From IMG/VR virus record IMGVR_UViG_3300032278_000130, positions 1-21,906 of that record: a DNA stretch of 21,906 nucleotides; one strand, given 5' to 3'. The translations under genes and the position numbers were made by a program. This DNA is from a virus. The notes beneath the pieces were generated by a model. It saw only the letters and a program-made list of their open reading frames with translations. It had not been told where the DNA came from and did not search any database. Positions 6,729-14,402 of this stretch are shown here, in pieces (positions within the stretch are counted from its first letter, which is position 1; each line of letters begins with the position of its first letter).

Positions 6729-9184
6729 TGCCCGGGACAGTACGGGTCGGTAGGCCGAACCGTATCCGGCACATTCCTCTGTCCTGGCCGGTGGCCAAGG
6801 CGAGGTCCAACCACCAACCCAAGTTCCGTCCGGTTGGCGACGCCAAACTCCGAGGGCGGGAGCAGAGCGTGGGACGGGTCATGGAGGAGATGTTCTCCGC
6901 TATGCCGTCGCCGGAGGGGTGGATCAACGGGCGCATGACCTCAGGCGAATACCTGACCCGCGCCAAGCGGGTCGCCGAGCCTTATGTCACGGAGATCGCC
7001 GAGATCCTTCAACCCACGTTCAACGAGGCTGCGATCATGGGCCAGGACCGGATCAGAGCCAGCGTCAACGAACAACTGAAACGGCTCGGGAGTCGGCTTC
7101 GCCTCACCGACGCCAAGGGTGAGGTCACCAAGCGCCGCCGGGTCGAGGAGGTCGGGATTGAACACCTCGAACGCCACCCGCAGAGCCGGTGGGCACCGAT
7201 AGGGGAGGAGGCGTTCGACACCGTCAACGCCGCTTCGGTCGAGTACGCCGAGTTCCGTTCCGGCACCCTGGTCACCGGCATGTTGGAGGAACAGCAGCGG
7301 GTGGTGCGTGACCTGATCGGCGAGTCGTTCACCACCGCCCAGACGTTCGAGACAGGCCGCAGCGTCGTCGGGTTGACCTCCCAGCAGACCGCCTCGGCGT
7401 TGCTCGAAATGCTCGACGAGATGTCACCGTCGACTCCGCTGGCCCGCAACCTGGCGTCGTTCCGTGGCGTCAACGCCCACGGTCTGACCCATCCCTGGGA
7501 GCGGGCGGTGGCCCGGTTCGCCGAACGGGAAGCCGACGCCCTGGCCGCTCGGGGGATAACCGGGGCGAAGGCCTACGGCAAGGTCCAGGCCAAGAGCCAA
7601 CGCTACGCCAACAAACTACGCCGGTCGCGTTCCCGCATGATCTCCCGCACCGAGATCAAGCGTGCCCAGGTCCAGGGGCAACTATCGTCGATGCGCCAGG
7701 CGGTCGACGACGGGTTGGCCGACCCTAGGACCGCCGGGAAGAAGTGGATCACCGGGGCGACCGATGTGTGCCCGATGTGCTCGGACCTCGGGTTCAGCAA
7801 GGCGATCCTGCTCGACCAGTCGTTCCACGGGGTTGGTGATGGCCCTCCGGCCCATCCGAACTGCCGGTGCGACCTCGACTTCACCCACGACATCAAGACC
7901 GCTCCCATCCCACGCGGTGCTGGCGACCCGAACTTCCGACCGGGCACCCCAGAGAATCCGATCACCTGGGAGTTCCCGTCGGGGTTCAAGACCCAGCCGT
8001 CGATCACCACTACGTTCAAGCCGCCAGGGTGGAAGCCGCCGCCGTCCATCCCGATCACCCCCCAGCCGCCAACCGTTCAGGCACCAGCGGGTCAGAAACC
8101 TGGCCCGCAGGCCGCCTACGACGACCCGCCTCCGCTGCCGAGCGCCAACAAACCTTCCTCGCCGCACACCGTCGCCGACGACATCAACTATCCCAACAGC
8201 AAGCAGTACCGGGAAGCGGTCACGCCGGTCGTCCAGCGGCTGGACGAGGTGCTTGTCCCGCCCGCACCGATCAGGGGCAAGACGACCAACATTCTGATCA
8301 AGAAGAAGAAGCCGGGGAAGCACGGCCCGGAGGGCACATTCGGGCCGTTCAAGTCGGGTCCGAAACCCAGAAGGCCGTCGTATCCCACGAGGCCGAGCCG
8401 CTATTTCAGAGACGCAGATACAGGTGAGCGTTACCTGCTCCCCGAAGACGAGTACGCCCGGCTCGTCATCAAGTACGAGGACGATGTGGCCAAGTACAAC
8501 CAGGCGATCGAAGACTGGAAGATCCGCTACGACGCGTGGCTCGACGACGAGGGGGTCGCACAGATCACGATTCAAGACGACCCCTCGAAGATGAAGAGTC
8601 TGGGTTTCCGGCAGAACACCTTTGCCCACGAGTACGGGCACCGGCTCGACATTGTGGTCGACCCCGATGCGACATCTGTCTGGACAGGCACCACGTTCCG
8701 CACCGACGACATGATGAGGGTAGCCCGCAAGATCGTGAAGGACGGGGGGGCTGCCGACGTCCTGTCCATCCCCGTGTCGGCGATGCCCGCCGAGCATCAA
8801 GTGTTGTGGGGGTTCTTCCTGGAAGCGACCAACTCCCAGGCGGCCCGCCGGATCATCCAGTACCACATGGCCCGAGCCAGGGCGTACCCGTCCCTCGGAG
8901 CGGATGTCCTTCAGCGCCTCGAAGAGCAAGCCCAGTACTACATCGACTACTGCCTGGGCGCGGACGAACTGTGGGCGCGGGCCTTCAACCAGTGGTTCGC
9001 CACCCGGCACGGAACCGCAGTGATGATCGAGGACATGGCTATCCAGGCCAGCGGGTCGATGGCCACCAGCGCCGGACCAGGCGAGGCGATCTGGAATGGG
9101 TTTCAATGGAGGCAGGACGAGTTCGACGAAATCATCGCACCCTTGGTCGAGAAGATCCTGCGAGCGAGAGGAAACATCCTGTGA
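6728..9184 (+). CDS. MuF-type minor head protein fused to a C-terminal HExxH metallopeptidase-like domain
   Basis: 818 aa from the ATG at 6728 (TGATG overlap); the open frame continues upstream but only as a shadow of the portal gene. The MuF core is at about residues 290-390: SRTEIKRAQ (306-314), CPMC (C348, C351), then PPAHPNCRC (C379, C381). Residues about 400-490 are a Pro-rich linker. Residues about 600-760 contain FAHEYGHRLD with H634-E635-x-x-H638, followed 109 residues later by ADELWARAFNQW with E747, the pattern of zincin-like metallopeptidases (two His and a distal Glu). MuF proteins are injected or internal head proteins, and several carry C-terminal enzymatic or toxin domains. This one could cut a host or capsid protein. 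The MuF call is strong and the metallopeptidase call good. Confidence 0.85.
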   Translation: MPGTVRVGRPNRIRHIPLSWPVAKARSNHQPKFRPVGDAKLRGREQSVGRVMEEMFSAMPSPEGWINGRMTSGEYLTRAKRVAEPYVTEIAEILQPTFNEAAIMGQDRIRASVNEQLKRLGSRLRLTDAKGEVTKRRRVEEVGIEHLERHPQSRWAPIGEEAFDTVNAASVEYAEFRSGTLVTGMLEEQQRVVRDLIGESFTTAQTFETGRSVVGLTSQQTASALLEMLDEMSPSTPLARNLASFRGVNAHGLTHPWERAVARFAEREADALAARGITGAKAYGKVQAKSQRYANKLRRSRSRMISRTEIKRAQVQGQLSSMRQAVDDGLADPRTAGKKWITGATDVCPMCSDLGFSKAILLDQSFHGVGDGPPAHPNCRCDLDFTHDIKTAPIPRGAGDPNFRPGTPENPITWEFPSGFKTQPSITTTFKPPGWKPPPSIPITPQPPTVQAPAGQKPGPQAAYDDPPPLPSANKPSSPHTVADDINYPNSKQYREAVTPVVQRLDEVLVPPAPIRGKTTNILIKKKKPGKHGPEGTFGPFKSGPKPRRPSYPTRPSRYFRDADTGERYLLPEDEYARLVIKYEDDVAKYNQAIEDWKIRYDAWLDDEGVAQITIQDDPSKMKSLGFRQNTFAHEYGHRLDIVVDPDATSVWTGTTFRTDDMMRVARKIVKDGGAADVLSIPVSAMPAEHQVLWGFFLEATNSQAARRIIQYHMARARAYPSLGADVLQRLEEQAQYYIDYCLGADELWARAFNQWFATRHGTAVMIEDMAIQASGSMATSAGPGEAIWNGFQWRQDEFDEIIAPLVEKILRARGNIL

Positions 9185-9378
9185 GTGACATGGAACCACC
9201 GTTCGAGGAAGTAGCCGCAGCGGAGGGCATGAGGTTTGATCTGGTCCTCAACGCGGACGGCACCCCCAAGTGGGGTGAGGCCAACCGCGACTACGTCGAC
9301 CTGCTCATAGCCCGGCAGGGGTTCCCCGTCCGAGGCGAGGACACCGACACGGCCGATGAGTTAGAGTCCCCAGCATGA
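9181..9378 (+). CDS. Small protein between MuF and protease genes, unknown function
   Basis: 65 aa from a GTG at 9181 that overlaps the MuF stop as GTGA, with AGAGGA about 9 nt upstream; an ATG at 9190 is possible but too far from that site. Acidic protein (MEPPFEEVAAAEG, GEDTDTADELESPA) with a short central segment MRFDLVLNADGTPKWGEANRDYVDLLIARQG. No recognised family. Its stop overlaps the start of the XkdF-like gene (ATGA). Coupling on both sides supports it as a real gene; an assembly or scaffold accessory role is only inferred from position. Confidence 0.7.
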   Translation: MSDMEPPFEEVAAAEGMRFDLVLNADGTPKWGEANRDYVDLLIARQGFPVRGEDTDTADELESPA

Positions 9379-10820
9379 CTAACCTTGTCGACGCCTATGG
9401 CGAAGTGGTCACCAAAGCCGAGATGAAGACCGATGACGGGTTGGAATACCCGGCCAAGGCCTACGCCTATGTTGGCGACCCCGATGTGGTTTCCACATGG
9501 AAGTTGCGGCTCTGGGAGACACCCGAACTGAAAGAAACCCGGCGGCAGATCGGCATGGCCGTGGCCGCTCTCGGGCCAGGGGGTTTCCGAGGCAACCGGG
9601 TTCAGATCCCAGCCGATGATCGAGCAGCCGTCAAACGGCGGGTGCTCAACGCCTGGCTGAAAGTCTGGCCCGACAAGGAACGCGCCGACGCGCCGCGTGT
9701 CCTCCTGTCGACCAACCGGGTGACCCACACGGCGACTGATGCGCGTCAGACGATGATGGAGCGGCTGTACGAGGGCCACGGGCAGAAGACGGCGGCTGCC
9801 GATCGGCGGCAGCAGTTCTTGAGTGACGGGGAGGTACACCCCGCGGCCAACCTGAACGAGCAGACCGAGGTCGAGGCCGCCGGTTACGACGAGTGGGAGA
9901 AGGACCACGACTACGGCGACACCGCCGGTGGCCAGGACGCCATGACGCACCTGCTGATGGCGTACCGGTTGATGATCGACCACCCGGAGTGCGAGCCGCT
10001 CCTCGCTCCACTCATGGAGATCATCCACGCCAAGCAGGAGTTGATGACGGAGGTGATGGAGCCTGAGGTTCCGCTGGTGCTCATCGAGGAGCAGAAAGAC
10101 ATCCGTGAGGAGGGTGGGCAGTTCTGCGTCTACTCGACGAACGGGCGGGCGTTTGGGTGTTACGCCTCGGCCGATGAAGCCCGGAACCGGCTAGAGCAGA
10201 TCGAACAGTTCCGAACCGAGCGGGTGGCGTCGGCGTCGACCGAACAACTCGCCGCCGACCACGACCACCTCCACGCCATGACGCGGGTGGCCGAACCTCA
10301 TGTGATCGTTCACAACCTCATCGAGGAAGAACTGGAATCCCGTGGTGTCGCCCCGCCGTATCTCCTGGGCGACGTCGAAGACAAGTTGGCGATGATCGGC
10401 ACCCAGATGGGTGGGCTGCTGCCGCTGGCGAAGCAGGCCGAGCACCGGTACACCCTCGGCCCCGTCTACGTCCCCGACATGGAGGATGCCCACGGGGAGT
10501 TCACCGACCCGGACACGCTTCAGAAGGCGCTGTGGGATTGGGTCCGCAAGGACGACCGGCGCATCTTCATCCAGCACTCTGACAAGGTGGCGGGCGAGAT
10601 GGTCGAGGCCTTGACTTGGCCGTTCCCCATCGAAGCCGACATGGAGGTGCCGGACCAGGGTGTCACCAAGCAGGTCTTCCCCGCCAACACGCCGTTCCTG
10701 GGTGTGGTGTGGGAGCCGTGGGCGTGGGACTTGGTCAAGGCTGGGGAGTTGCGGGGTTACTCGATCGGTGGGCGTGCCCGCCGGGTCGAAGCGGATCTCC
10801 CCCAGGCTGCTCTCGTTTGA
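9375..10820 (+). CDS. XkdF-like putative serine protease / prohead maturation protein
   Basis: 481 aa. The C-terminal part (about residues 361-475) has the XkdF pattern: GPVYVPDMEDAHGEFTDP, KDDRRIFIQHSD, WPFPIEADM, then FLGVVWEPWAWDLVKAGELR and GYSIGGRARRVE. XkdF proteins are predicted proteases of phage heads (first known from the PBSX element) that process scaffold or capsid. The N-terminal third (LGPGGFRGNRVQIPADDRAAVKRRV) looks like the small motif before Mu-type protease domains. The middle has QFCVYSTNGRAFGCYASADEARNRLEQI-like sequence seen in other XkdF-containing proteins. It is the last rightward gene before the leftward block. A major capsid gene would be expected next but is not there. 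Confidence 0.82.
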   Translation: MTNLVDAYGEVVTKAEMKTDDGLEYPAKAYAYVGDPDVVSTWKLRLWETPELKETRRQIGMAVAALGPGGFRGNRVQIPADDRAAVKRRVLNAWLKVWPDKERADAPRVLLSTNRVTHTATDARQTMMERLYEGHGQKTAAADRRQQFLSDGEVHPAANLNEQTEVEAAGYDEWEKDHDYGDTAGGQDAMTHLLMAYRLMIDHPECEPLLAPLMEIIHAKQELMTEVMEPEVPLVLIEEQKDIREEGGQFCVYSTNGRAFGCYASADEARNRLEQIEQFRTERVASASTEQLAADHDHLHAMTRVAEPHVIVHNLIEEELESRGVAPPYLLGDVEDKLAMIGTQMGGLLPLAKQAEHRYTLGPVYVPDMEDAHGEFTDPDTLQKALWDWVRKDDRRIFIQHSDKVAGEMVEALTWPFPIEADMEVPDQGVTKQVFPANTPFLGVVWEPWAWDLVKAGELRGYSIGGRARRVEADLPQAALV

Positions 10821-10831
10821 CGCCTCCCAGG

Positions 10832-10933
10832 CCCACAGAGGGGCGATCTGGGGGGATTCCAGGGTAGTTCCGCAGGGTTATGCCATCCCCGGAGTGGCTC
10901 GCCTTAGAACGGCGTTATGCGGGCCGGGGGATC
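10832..10933 (+). repeat. Structured intergenic element, copy A (inverted partner of 14457-14558)
   Basis: Lies between convergent genes and starts 11 nt after the XkdF stop. Reading this copy on the plus strand against 14558-14457 on the minus strand gives an ungapped 102-nt alignment with 68 identities. Both copies fit one fold: an outer 6-bp stem (CCCACA with TGCGGG, one mismatch here), a 4x4 internal loop, an 8-bp stem (GGCGATCT with AGAACGGC, two mismatches here) and an inner stem (GGGGAT with ATCCCC). Both share an unpaired CAGGGTTAT block. It may act as a terminator, a structured RNA or a recombination site; none is proven. Confidence 0.65.
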
Positions 10934-10935
10934 GG

Positions 10936-11193
10936 TCAGGAAGGTTCGTCTTCCGAGGGGCCGAACGTCGCCGGGAACTCGACGACCTCGCCCTGGGCGG
11001 CGAGCGGAACGGGCACCTCGATCTCGGACAGGGTGAGTGGCACCTCGTCGACGTCGATGAGCATGATCCCGGTCCCGCCGATGAACGGCGACTCGACGGC
11101 CCCCATCGTGGTCAACACAGCGGGCAGGAGTTCCGCTGGTTCGTCGACGTTCATGTCGGCCACGATGAAAGTCAGGCGGCGGTAGACAGTCAT
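10936..11193 (-). CDS. Small conserved-type protein, unknown function
   Basis: 85 aa from the ATG at 11193, which overlaps the upstream stop (ATGA type). The longer open frame upstream is discarded because it lies over the neighbouring gene. The protein begins MTVYRRLTFIVADMNVDEPAE and ends in an acidic tail (FGPSEDEPS). The pattern of alternating hydrophobic residues suggests a compact alpha/beta fold. No cysteine cluster, membrane segment or enzyme motif is visible. It is the last gene of the leftward operon, so it is distal and probably weakly expressed. Function unknown. Confidence 0.7.
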   Translation of the reverse strand: MTVYRRLTFIVADMNVDEPAELLPAVLTTMGAVESPFIGGTGIMLIDVDEVPLTLSEIEVPVPLAAQGEVVEFPATFGPSEDEPS

Positions 11194-11525
11194 TGACTGT
11201 CGTCCGATGAAAGGCCCGGGCGACCCAGGGCACCCCGGATCGCCTCGGCAACGTGCCGGATGATCTCGGCGGGGACTGAGCCGTGCCTGCCGAACTTCTC
11301 GGCGACGTAGCGCGTGGTCAGTGTCCCGTTCTTCGCCATGACATAGGTCTGGCCGATCGGATCGGTGGGCAGCCACACCGTGACCACGCAGTATTCCTCG
11401 GCCGAGCCGCCGCCCATGAACCCGTCGTGGGGGAGATCGGCGACCAGAACCGAGTACCGCCAGCCGTCGCCAGGTTGGATCTCATGGACGAGGGGTAGTC
11501 CCACCTGGCCGTTGTTGGCGCTCAT
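11190..11525 (-). CDS. Hypothetical protein of the leftward operon
   Basis: 111 aa from the ATG at 11525 (overlap with the previous stop). Sequence opens MSANNGQVGLPLVHEIQPGD, has a beta-rich middle (WRYSVLVADLPHDGF, EEYCVVTVWLP) and a helical C-terminus (AEIIRHVAEAIRGAL). No family recognised. The frame is kept through tight coupling with both neighbours and has no competing start with a better ribosome site. Function unknown. Confidence 0.7.
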   Translation of the reverse strand: MSANNGQVGLPLVHEIQPGDGWRYSVLVADLPHDGFMGGGSAEEYCVVTVWLPTDPIGQTYVMAKNGTLTTRYVAEKFGRHGSVPAEIIRHVAEAIRGALGRPGLSSDDSQ

Positions 11526-11734
11526 CGGTTGATCACCGGCATGATCGTGTCGAGCACCTGGGCGGTGGCTTTGAGGGAATAGTCGTTGACCAGCCGCTCG
11601 GCTTCGGCCCGGCTGATCTGTTCGGCCTGCTCGGCCTCGACCAAGGGGCGCAGTTCGCAGCAGCACTCCAACTGGCCGTCGTCGTCGTAACAGGTCGCCT
11701 TGTGGGCGACCTCGGGTGGGCGGTTGACATTCAT
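11522..11734 (-). CDS. Small Cys-containing helical protein, unknown function
   Basis: 70 aa from the ATG at 11734. The N-terminal half has four cysteines close together (KATCYDDDGQLECCCELRP), possibly a metal site or disulphide knot. The second half is a charged helix (AEQAEQISRAEAERLVNDYS). It is coupled by 4-nt overlaps to genes on both sides. No recognised family. The cysteine cluster is the only functional hint. Confidence 0.68.
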   Translation of the reverse strand: MNVNRPPEVAHKATCYDDDGQLECCCELRPLVEAEQAEQISRAEAERLVNDYSLKATAQVLDTIMPVINR

Positions 11735-11889
11735 GGCATCTCCGTTTCGTCGGTCAGATAGTAGGGGCCGAGTGGGTCACTGTCGTACCTGTCGACCCGG
11801 CCCCGGAGCCACCAGCCGAACCCGGCCAGGGCGACCGGCGCGATGATGAACTGCCACAGCGGGTTCGTCATGTAGAGGACGGCGATCAC
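11731..11889 (-). CDS. 52-aa single-pass membrane peptide
   Basis: Read from a GTG at 11889 that overlaps the previous stop as GTGA, ending in an ATGA overlap with the next gene. The protein is VIAVLYMTNPLWQFIIAPVA, continuing LAGFGWWLRGRVDRYDSDPL and a short acidic tail. Residues about 10-28 form one hydrophobic segment rich in aromatic residues, followed by RGR, so the C-terminus is likely cytoplasmic. No family recognised. It fills exactly the gap between two coupled genes, which supports it as real. A role at the host membrane is possible. Confidence 0.65.
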   Translation of the reverse strand: MIAVLYMTNPLWQFIIAPVALAGFGWWLRGRVDRYDSDPLGPYYLTDETEMP

Positions 11890-12335
11890 GACGCCACCTT
11901 CTCAGGCTGGAAGATCGGACGGTTGACTTCCAGCACCTCGGCGAGGATGCCGTCGTACCGTTCGGACCTGTCGGCCCAGCCGAACGGCTCGGGGGTTCTC
12001 CGAGAACGCCCACCGGGTTCATGGATGCGCCGGGCGATCGTCCAGCCGTACTGCTTGAAGTCGACGACGTAGGTGCCGTTGTCCCCGTTGTCGGTGTCCA
12101 GGGTCCGGCACTTGCCGATCCCGAGGCTTAGGGTGCCGCCGAACCAGTTGCCGATGATCTGGCACAGGCGGGCGACTCCGTAGTCGTCGGGCCGGACGCC
12201 CAGTTGCTTTGCTGCGTCGAGGAAGGCGGTGACCGAATCCGGTCCACCGTTCCAGTGGAGGTAGATCCCGACCGAGTCGGGCTGGACCGTGTTCCAGTTC
12301 TCCTCCTGAAATGCTATTACTGCTCTGTTACCCAT
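11886..12335 (-). CDS. Conserved phage protein beginning MGNRAVIAF, unknown function
   Basis: 149 aa from the ATG at 12335, overlapping the previous gene by 8 nt. The N-terminus MGNRAVIAFQEENWN, the segment GIYLHWNGGPDSVTAFLDAA and DDYGVARLCQIIGNWFGGTLSLGIG match a widespread phage and bacterial protein type. I recall it as conserved but uncharacterised. No catalytic motif can be named with confidence. It is the best conserved of the small genes in the leftward operon, so it may be useful for finding related phages. Confidence 0.75.
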   Translation of the reverse strand: MGNRAVIAFQEENWNTVQPDSVGIYLHWNGGPDSVTAFLDAAKQLGVRPDDYGVARLCQIIGNWFGGTLSLGIGKCRTLDTDNGDNGTYVVDFKQYGWTIARRIHEPGGRSRRTPEPFGWADRSERYDGILAEVLEVNRPIFQPEKVAS

Positions 12336-12639
12336 GATGGGCCTCCAGTCTCGTTGTGGCTATCAGGTGGTGGTATTCGATAATCGTCTGGTGTCGCCAC
12401 GACTCGCCGTCGAGGTCGAGGCCCAGGGCCAGGAAGCCCCGGTGGACGTTGCGGCGCATCTTCTTCAGGATCGCCCCGACTTGACGCTCGGTGGCCCTGT
12501 GGGTCTGGTAGAAGCCCCTCATGTAGTGCCGGTACCCGTATGCCCAGAAGTAGGCGTGGCCCTTGTAGTCGACGGTGCCGACCCGGGCCTCGTCGTCGCG
12601 CAGGTATTGGAACTCGTCGGTGACGGTGGTGGTGCTCAT
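12328..12639 (-). CDS. Basic, aromatic-rich hypothetical protein
   Basis: 103 aa from the ATG at 12639 (ATGA overlap with the previous gene). It begins MSTTTVTDEFQYLRDDEARV, then has an aromatic stretch HAYFWAYGYRHYMRGFYQTHR and a basic helix GAILKKMRRNVHRGFLAL. Basic character and helices would allow nucleic acid binding, but no defined motif is visible. Function unknown. Confidence 0.68.
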   Translation of the reverse strand: MSTTTVTDEFQYLRDDEARVGTVDYKGHAYFWAYGYRHYMRGFYQTHRATERQVGAILKKMRRNVHRGFLALGLDLDGESWRHQTIIEYHHLIATTRLEAHHG

Positions 12640-13361
12640 GCTTTCACCAGATCCTCGCCCGCCCAGGGGGTTTCGGTGCGGGCGCTGAACGCCGCGTAGT
12701 AACGCTGGCGATCGGCGGGGCTGAACTGCCACAGGCCTCGATCTTCCAACTTGTAGTGGTCGCGGGAGCAGGAACCGATGGACTCGGTACAGCCGTTCTC
12801 GTCCATCGGGGTGACGATGTAGACCTGTTCGCCGTCGTGGATGATGGCCACCGTCACCGGGTTCTCCCCGAGTGGCCCGGTGACCGTCACCAAGGTTGGT
12901 TCCGGGGAGGGGATGGTCGAGGCGTCGATGTCGTATTCCTCGCCGCGCTGGGTGTTGAGGTATTCGGCGTGCTTTGACTCCGGCCGGTTGCGGATGAACT
13001 CGATGCCCTCAGGCGTCGTGTCGAGGGAAGTCAGGTAGAAGAAGTCGTCGAGAACCTTGACGATCGCTTCGTGTCGCTTCCCGTTGTAGCAGATGATCAT
13101 GCCGGGTTCGAGGGCGTTAGCCCCGACCTTGACGGTGTCGACGATCGACAACGTGGTGGAGGTGCTGCGCTCGACCCAAGTCCGGGCCTGGGCCAAGGTG
13201 TCGAAGCAGGCGCCGGAGCCGTCCAGTAGTTGGACCTCGTAGCAGAGGCGCGTCCCATAGCGGTCGACGCTTGGCTTTAGGTGGCCGACCTGCTTGCTGT
13301 CGACGGTGATCGGGCGGTCGAACCGAGGATCGCCCCGGTGGATGACTGCGTTGGTTTTCAT
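12636..13361 (-). CDS. Hypothetical protein, 241 aa, with its own strong ribosome site
   Basis: Start chosen at the ATG at 13361, which has AAAGGAG about 9 nt upstream (MKTNAVIHRGDPRFDRP). An in-frame ATG at 13451 overlaps the preceding stop (TGATG) and would add 30 Thr/Ser-rich residues; I consider it less likely but not excluded. The protein has an N-terminal segment VDSKQVGHLKPSVDRYGTRL followed by SGACFDTLAQARTWVE, a middle YNGKRHEAIVKVLDDFFYLT and a C-terminal part VTVAIIHDGEQVYIVTPMD. These look like beta-strand repeats. No family recognised. It is the longest gene of the leftward block. Confidence 0.68.
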   Translation of the reverse strand: MKTNAVIHRGDPRFDRPITVDSKQVGHLKPSVDRYGTRLCYEVQLLDGSGACFDTLAQARTWVERSTSTTLSIVDTVKVGANALEPGMIICYNGKRHEAIVKVLDDFFYLTSLDTTPEGIEFIRNRPESKHAEYLNTQRGEEYDIDASTIPSPEPTLVTVTGPLGENPVTVAIIHDGEQVYIVTPMDENGCTESIGSCSRDHYKLEDRGLWQFSPADRQRYYAAFSARTETPWAGEDLVKA

Positions 13362-13450
13362 AATGGCTTTCTCCTTTGTTGTTGTTCCCATCGTCACCGT
13401 CGAGGACTCGAACCTCGATGTCTGCCTGTCGGCGGTGGTGCGGTCGGTCA

Positions 13451-13696
13451 TCAGACGACCTCCTGACCGGCGTCGGTGAGTTCGACGTTCTCGTTGGGCC
13501 GCACGAAGGCGAGGACAGTCTGGCCGTCGTTGAGGTTCGTGTGGTCGCCGAGGCGTCGCCCGTGGAACAGGTCGCTCGGCTGCGTGGCCCTCTCGGGGTC
13601 TGTCCCGATGACGACGATGGTGGTCCCGTCGCCGTCGGCCTGCCACTGTGCGAGGCGCACGAAAGCGTCGAAGTGGGTGCGGGTGATGTCGTTCAT
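13451..13696 (-). CDS. Small hypothetical protein
   Basis: 81 aa from the ATG at 13696, in a TAATG overlap with the upstream gene. Sequence starts MNDITRTHFDAFVRLAQWQA and continues with GTTIVVIGTDPERA and HTNLNDGQTVLAFVRPNE. It looks like a small alpha/beta protein. No catalytic or metal-binding motif is visible. Coupling to its upstream neighbour supports it being translated. Function unknown. Confidence 0.66.
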   Translation of the reverse strand: MNDITRTHFDAFVRLAQWQADGDGTTIVVIGTDPERATQPSDLFHGRRLGDHTNLNDGQTVLAFVRPNENVELTDAGQEVV

Positions 13697-14064
13697 TACT
13701 TGACCTCCGTGTTGTTCGGGCAGGTGGTGACGAGGAAGTGCGGGAAAGCCTCGGCGATTCGGTTACGGACCACGTTGGCGAGGAACCAGCGACCAGTCCG
13801 CTTGCTCTTGGTGTAGGCCACCTGCCCGTGACATGCCGCGCACCGGAAGATGGAGGCGTTACCGGCCTGCGAGATGACCCGCTTGCCCGAGTCTGTCGTC
13901 CAGATTTGGACCGTGACGCCCTGGCGCTCCGCGAAGCACGAGTTGCAGGTGGTGACCCACTGGCCGTCACGGCTCTTGTGGAGGATGTCCGTTAGTTCGC
14001 CGCAGAACTGGCACGGCTTCATGCCGTGCTTGGCTACCTGCGGGAAGTAGGTGATGGTGCTCAT
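13696..14064 (-). CDS. Zinc-finger-type protein with four CxxC/Cys motifs
   Basis: 122 aa from the ATG at 14064, overlapping the previous stop (ATGA). Cysteine pairs at CQFC, CNSC and CAAC plus a late C (VTTCPNN) suggest one or two zinc ribbons: CQFCGELTD...CNSCFAE is a classical treble-clef/ribbon spacing, and FRCAACHG begins a second. The rest is basic and aromatic (YTKSKRTGRWFLANVVRNR). Probably binds nucleic acid or acts as an adaptor. Family unknown, zinc binding is inferred from the cysteine spacing. Confidence 0.72.
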   Translation of the reverse strand: MSTITYFPQVAKHGMKPCQFCGELTDILHKSRDGQWVTTCNSCFAERQGVTVQIWTTDSGKRVISQAGNASIFRCAACHGQVAYTKSKRTGRWFLANVVRNRIAEAFPHFLVTTCPNNTEVK

Positions 14065-14396
14065 GCTGCCTCCTCGGCTTCTAGTTCGTCCCAGGTCTTG
14101 AAGACGATGTGGCTGGTGCCCCGCTCGATCGCGTGGACCAGGTTCTTGCCCGTCGAGTGGCTGATGATGCCCTCGTCGGTCTGGATCTCGAAGGTGCCTG
14201 CCCGGTGGCTGCCCCGCCCGCAGACCGTCGCTGCCAGGGCGATGATCTCGGCGAGGCCCATGTCCCGGTCGAGGTGGGTCGAGAACTCGTGGACGTTGAA
14301 CGTGGCGAGGCGGTTGCTCTCGGCCTTCTTGAAGAAGTCGACCCGGCCGCCAGCGGCGAAGATCGGGTTCTGGTCCTGGTGGTGGTCCTCGCGCAT
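14061..14396 (-). CDS. First gene of the ten-gene cassette, hypothetical protein
   Basis: 111 aa from the ATG at 14396. A strong -10 hexamer ends 6 nt before this ATG, so the transcript probably starts at or next to the start codon and the gene would be leaderless. The frame is open further upstream to 14495, but that would run through the promoter. The protein reads MREDHHQDQNPIFAAGGRVD, then FFKKAESNRLATFNVHEFST and a C-terminal GTSHIVFKTWDELEAEEAA. A HEFSTHLDRDMGLAE segment is suggestive of a folded helical core. No family recognised. Confidence 0.7.
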   Translation of the reverse strand: MREDHHQDQNPIFAAGGRVDFFKKAESNRLATFNVHEFSTHLDRDMGLAEIIALAATVCGRGSHRAGTFEIQTDEGIISHSTGKNLVHAIERGTSHIVFKTWDELEAEEAA

Positions 14397-14402
14397 GCCT
14401 GG

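Noticed and set aside
8536-9180. Upstream part of the frame containing the 65-aa gene at 9181
   Set aside because: Arg/His-rich shadow of the MuF gene; only the segment after the GTGA overlap at 9181 makes sense as a protein.
7682-9199. 505-aa open frame antisense to the MuF gene
   Set aside because: Arg/Val/Gly-rich composition typical of antisense frames in GC-rich genes; no ribosome site, no motif, and the plus strand has clear MuF and HExxH motifs.
13394-13479. Complete tRNA gene
   Set aside because: T-arm and acceptor-like ends are present, but there is no U8, no proper D-arm, only a 4-bp anticodon stem, and it lies over coding sequence. Kept only as a low-interest finding.
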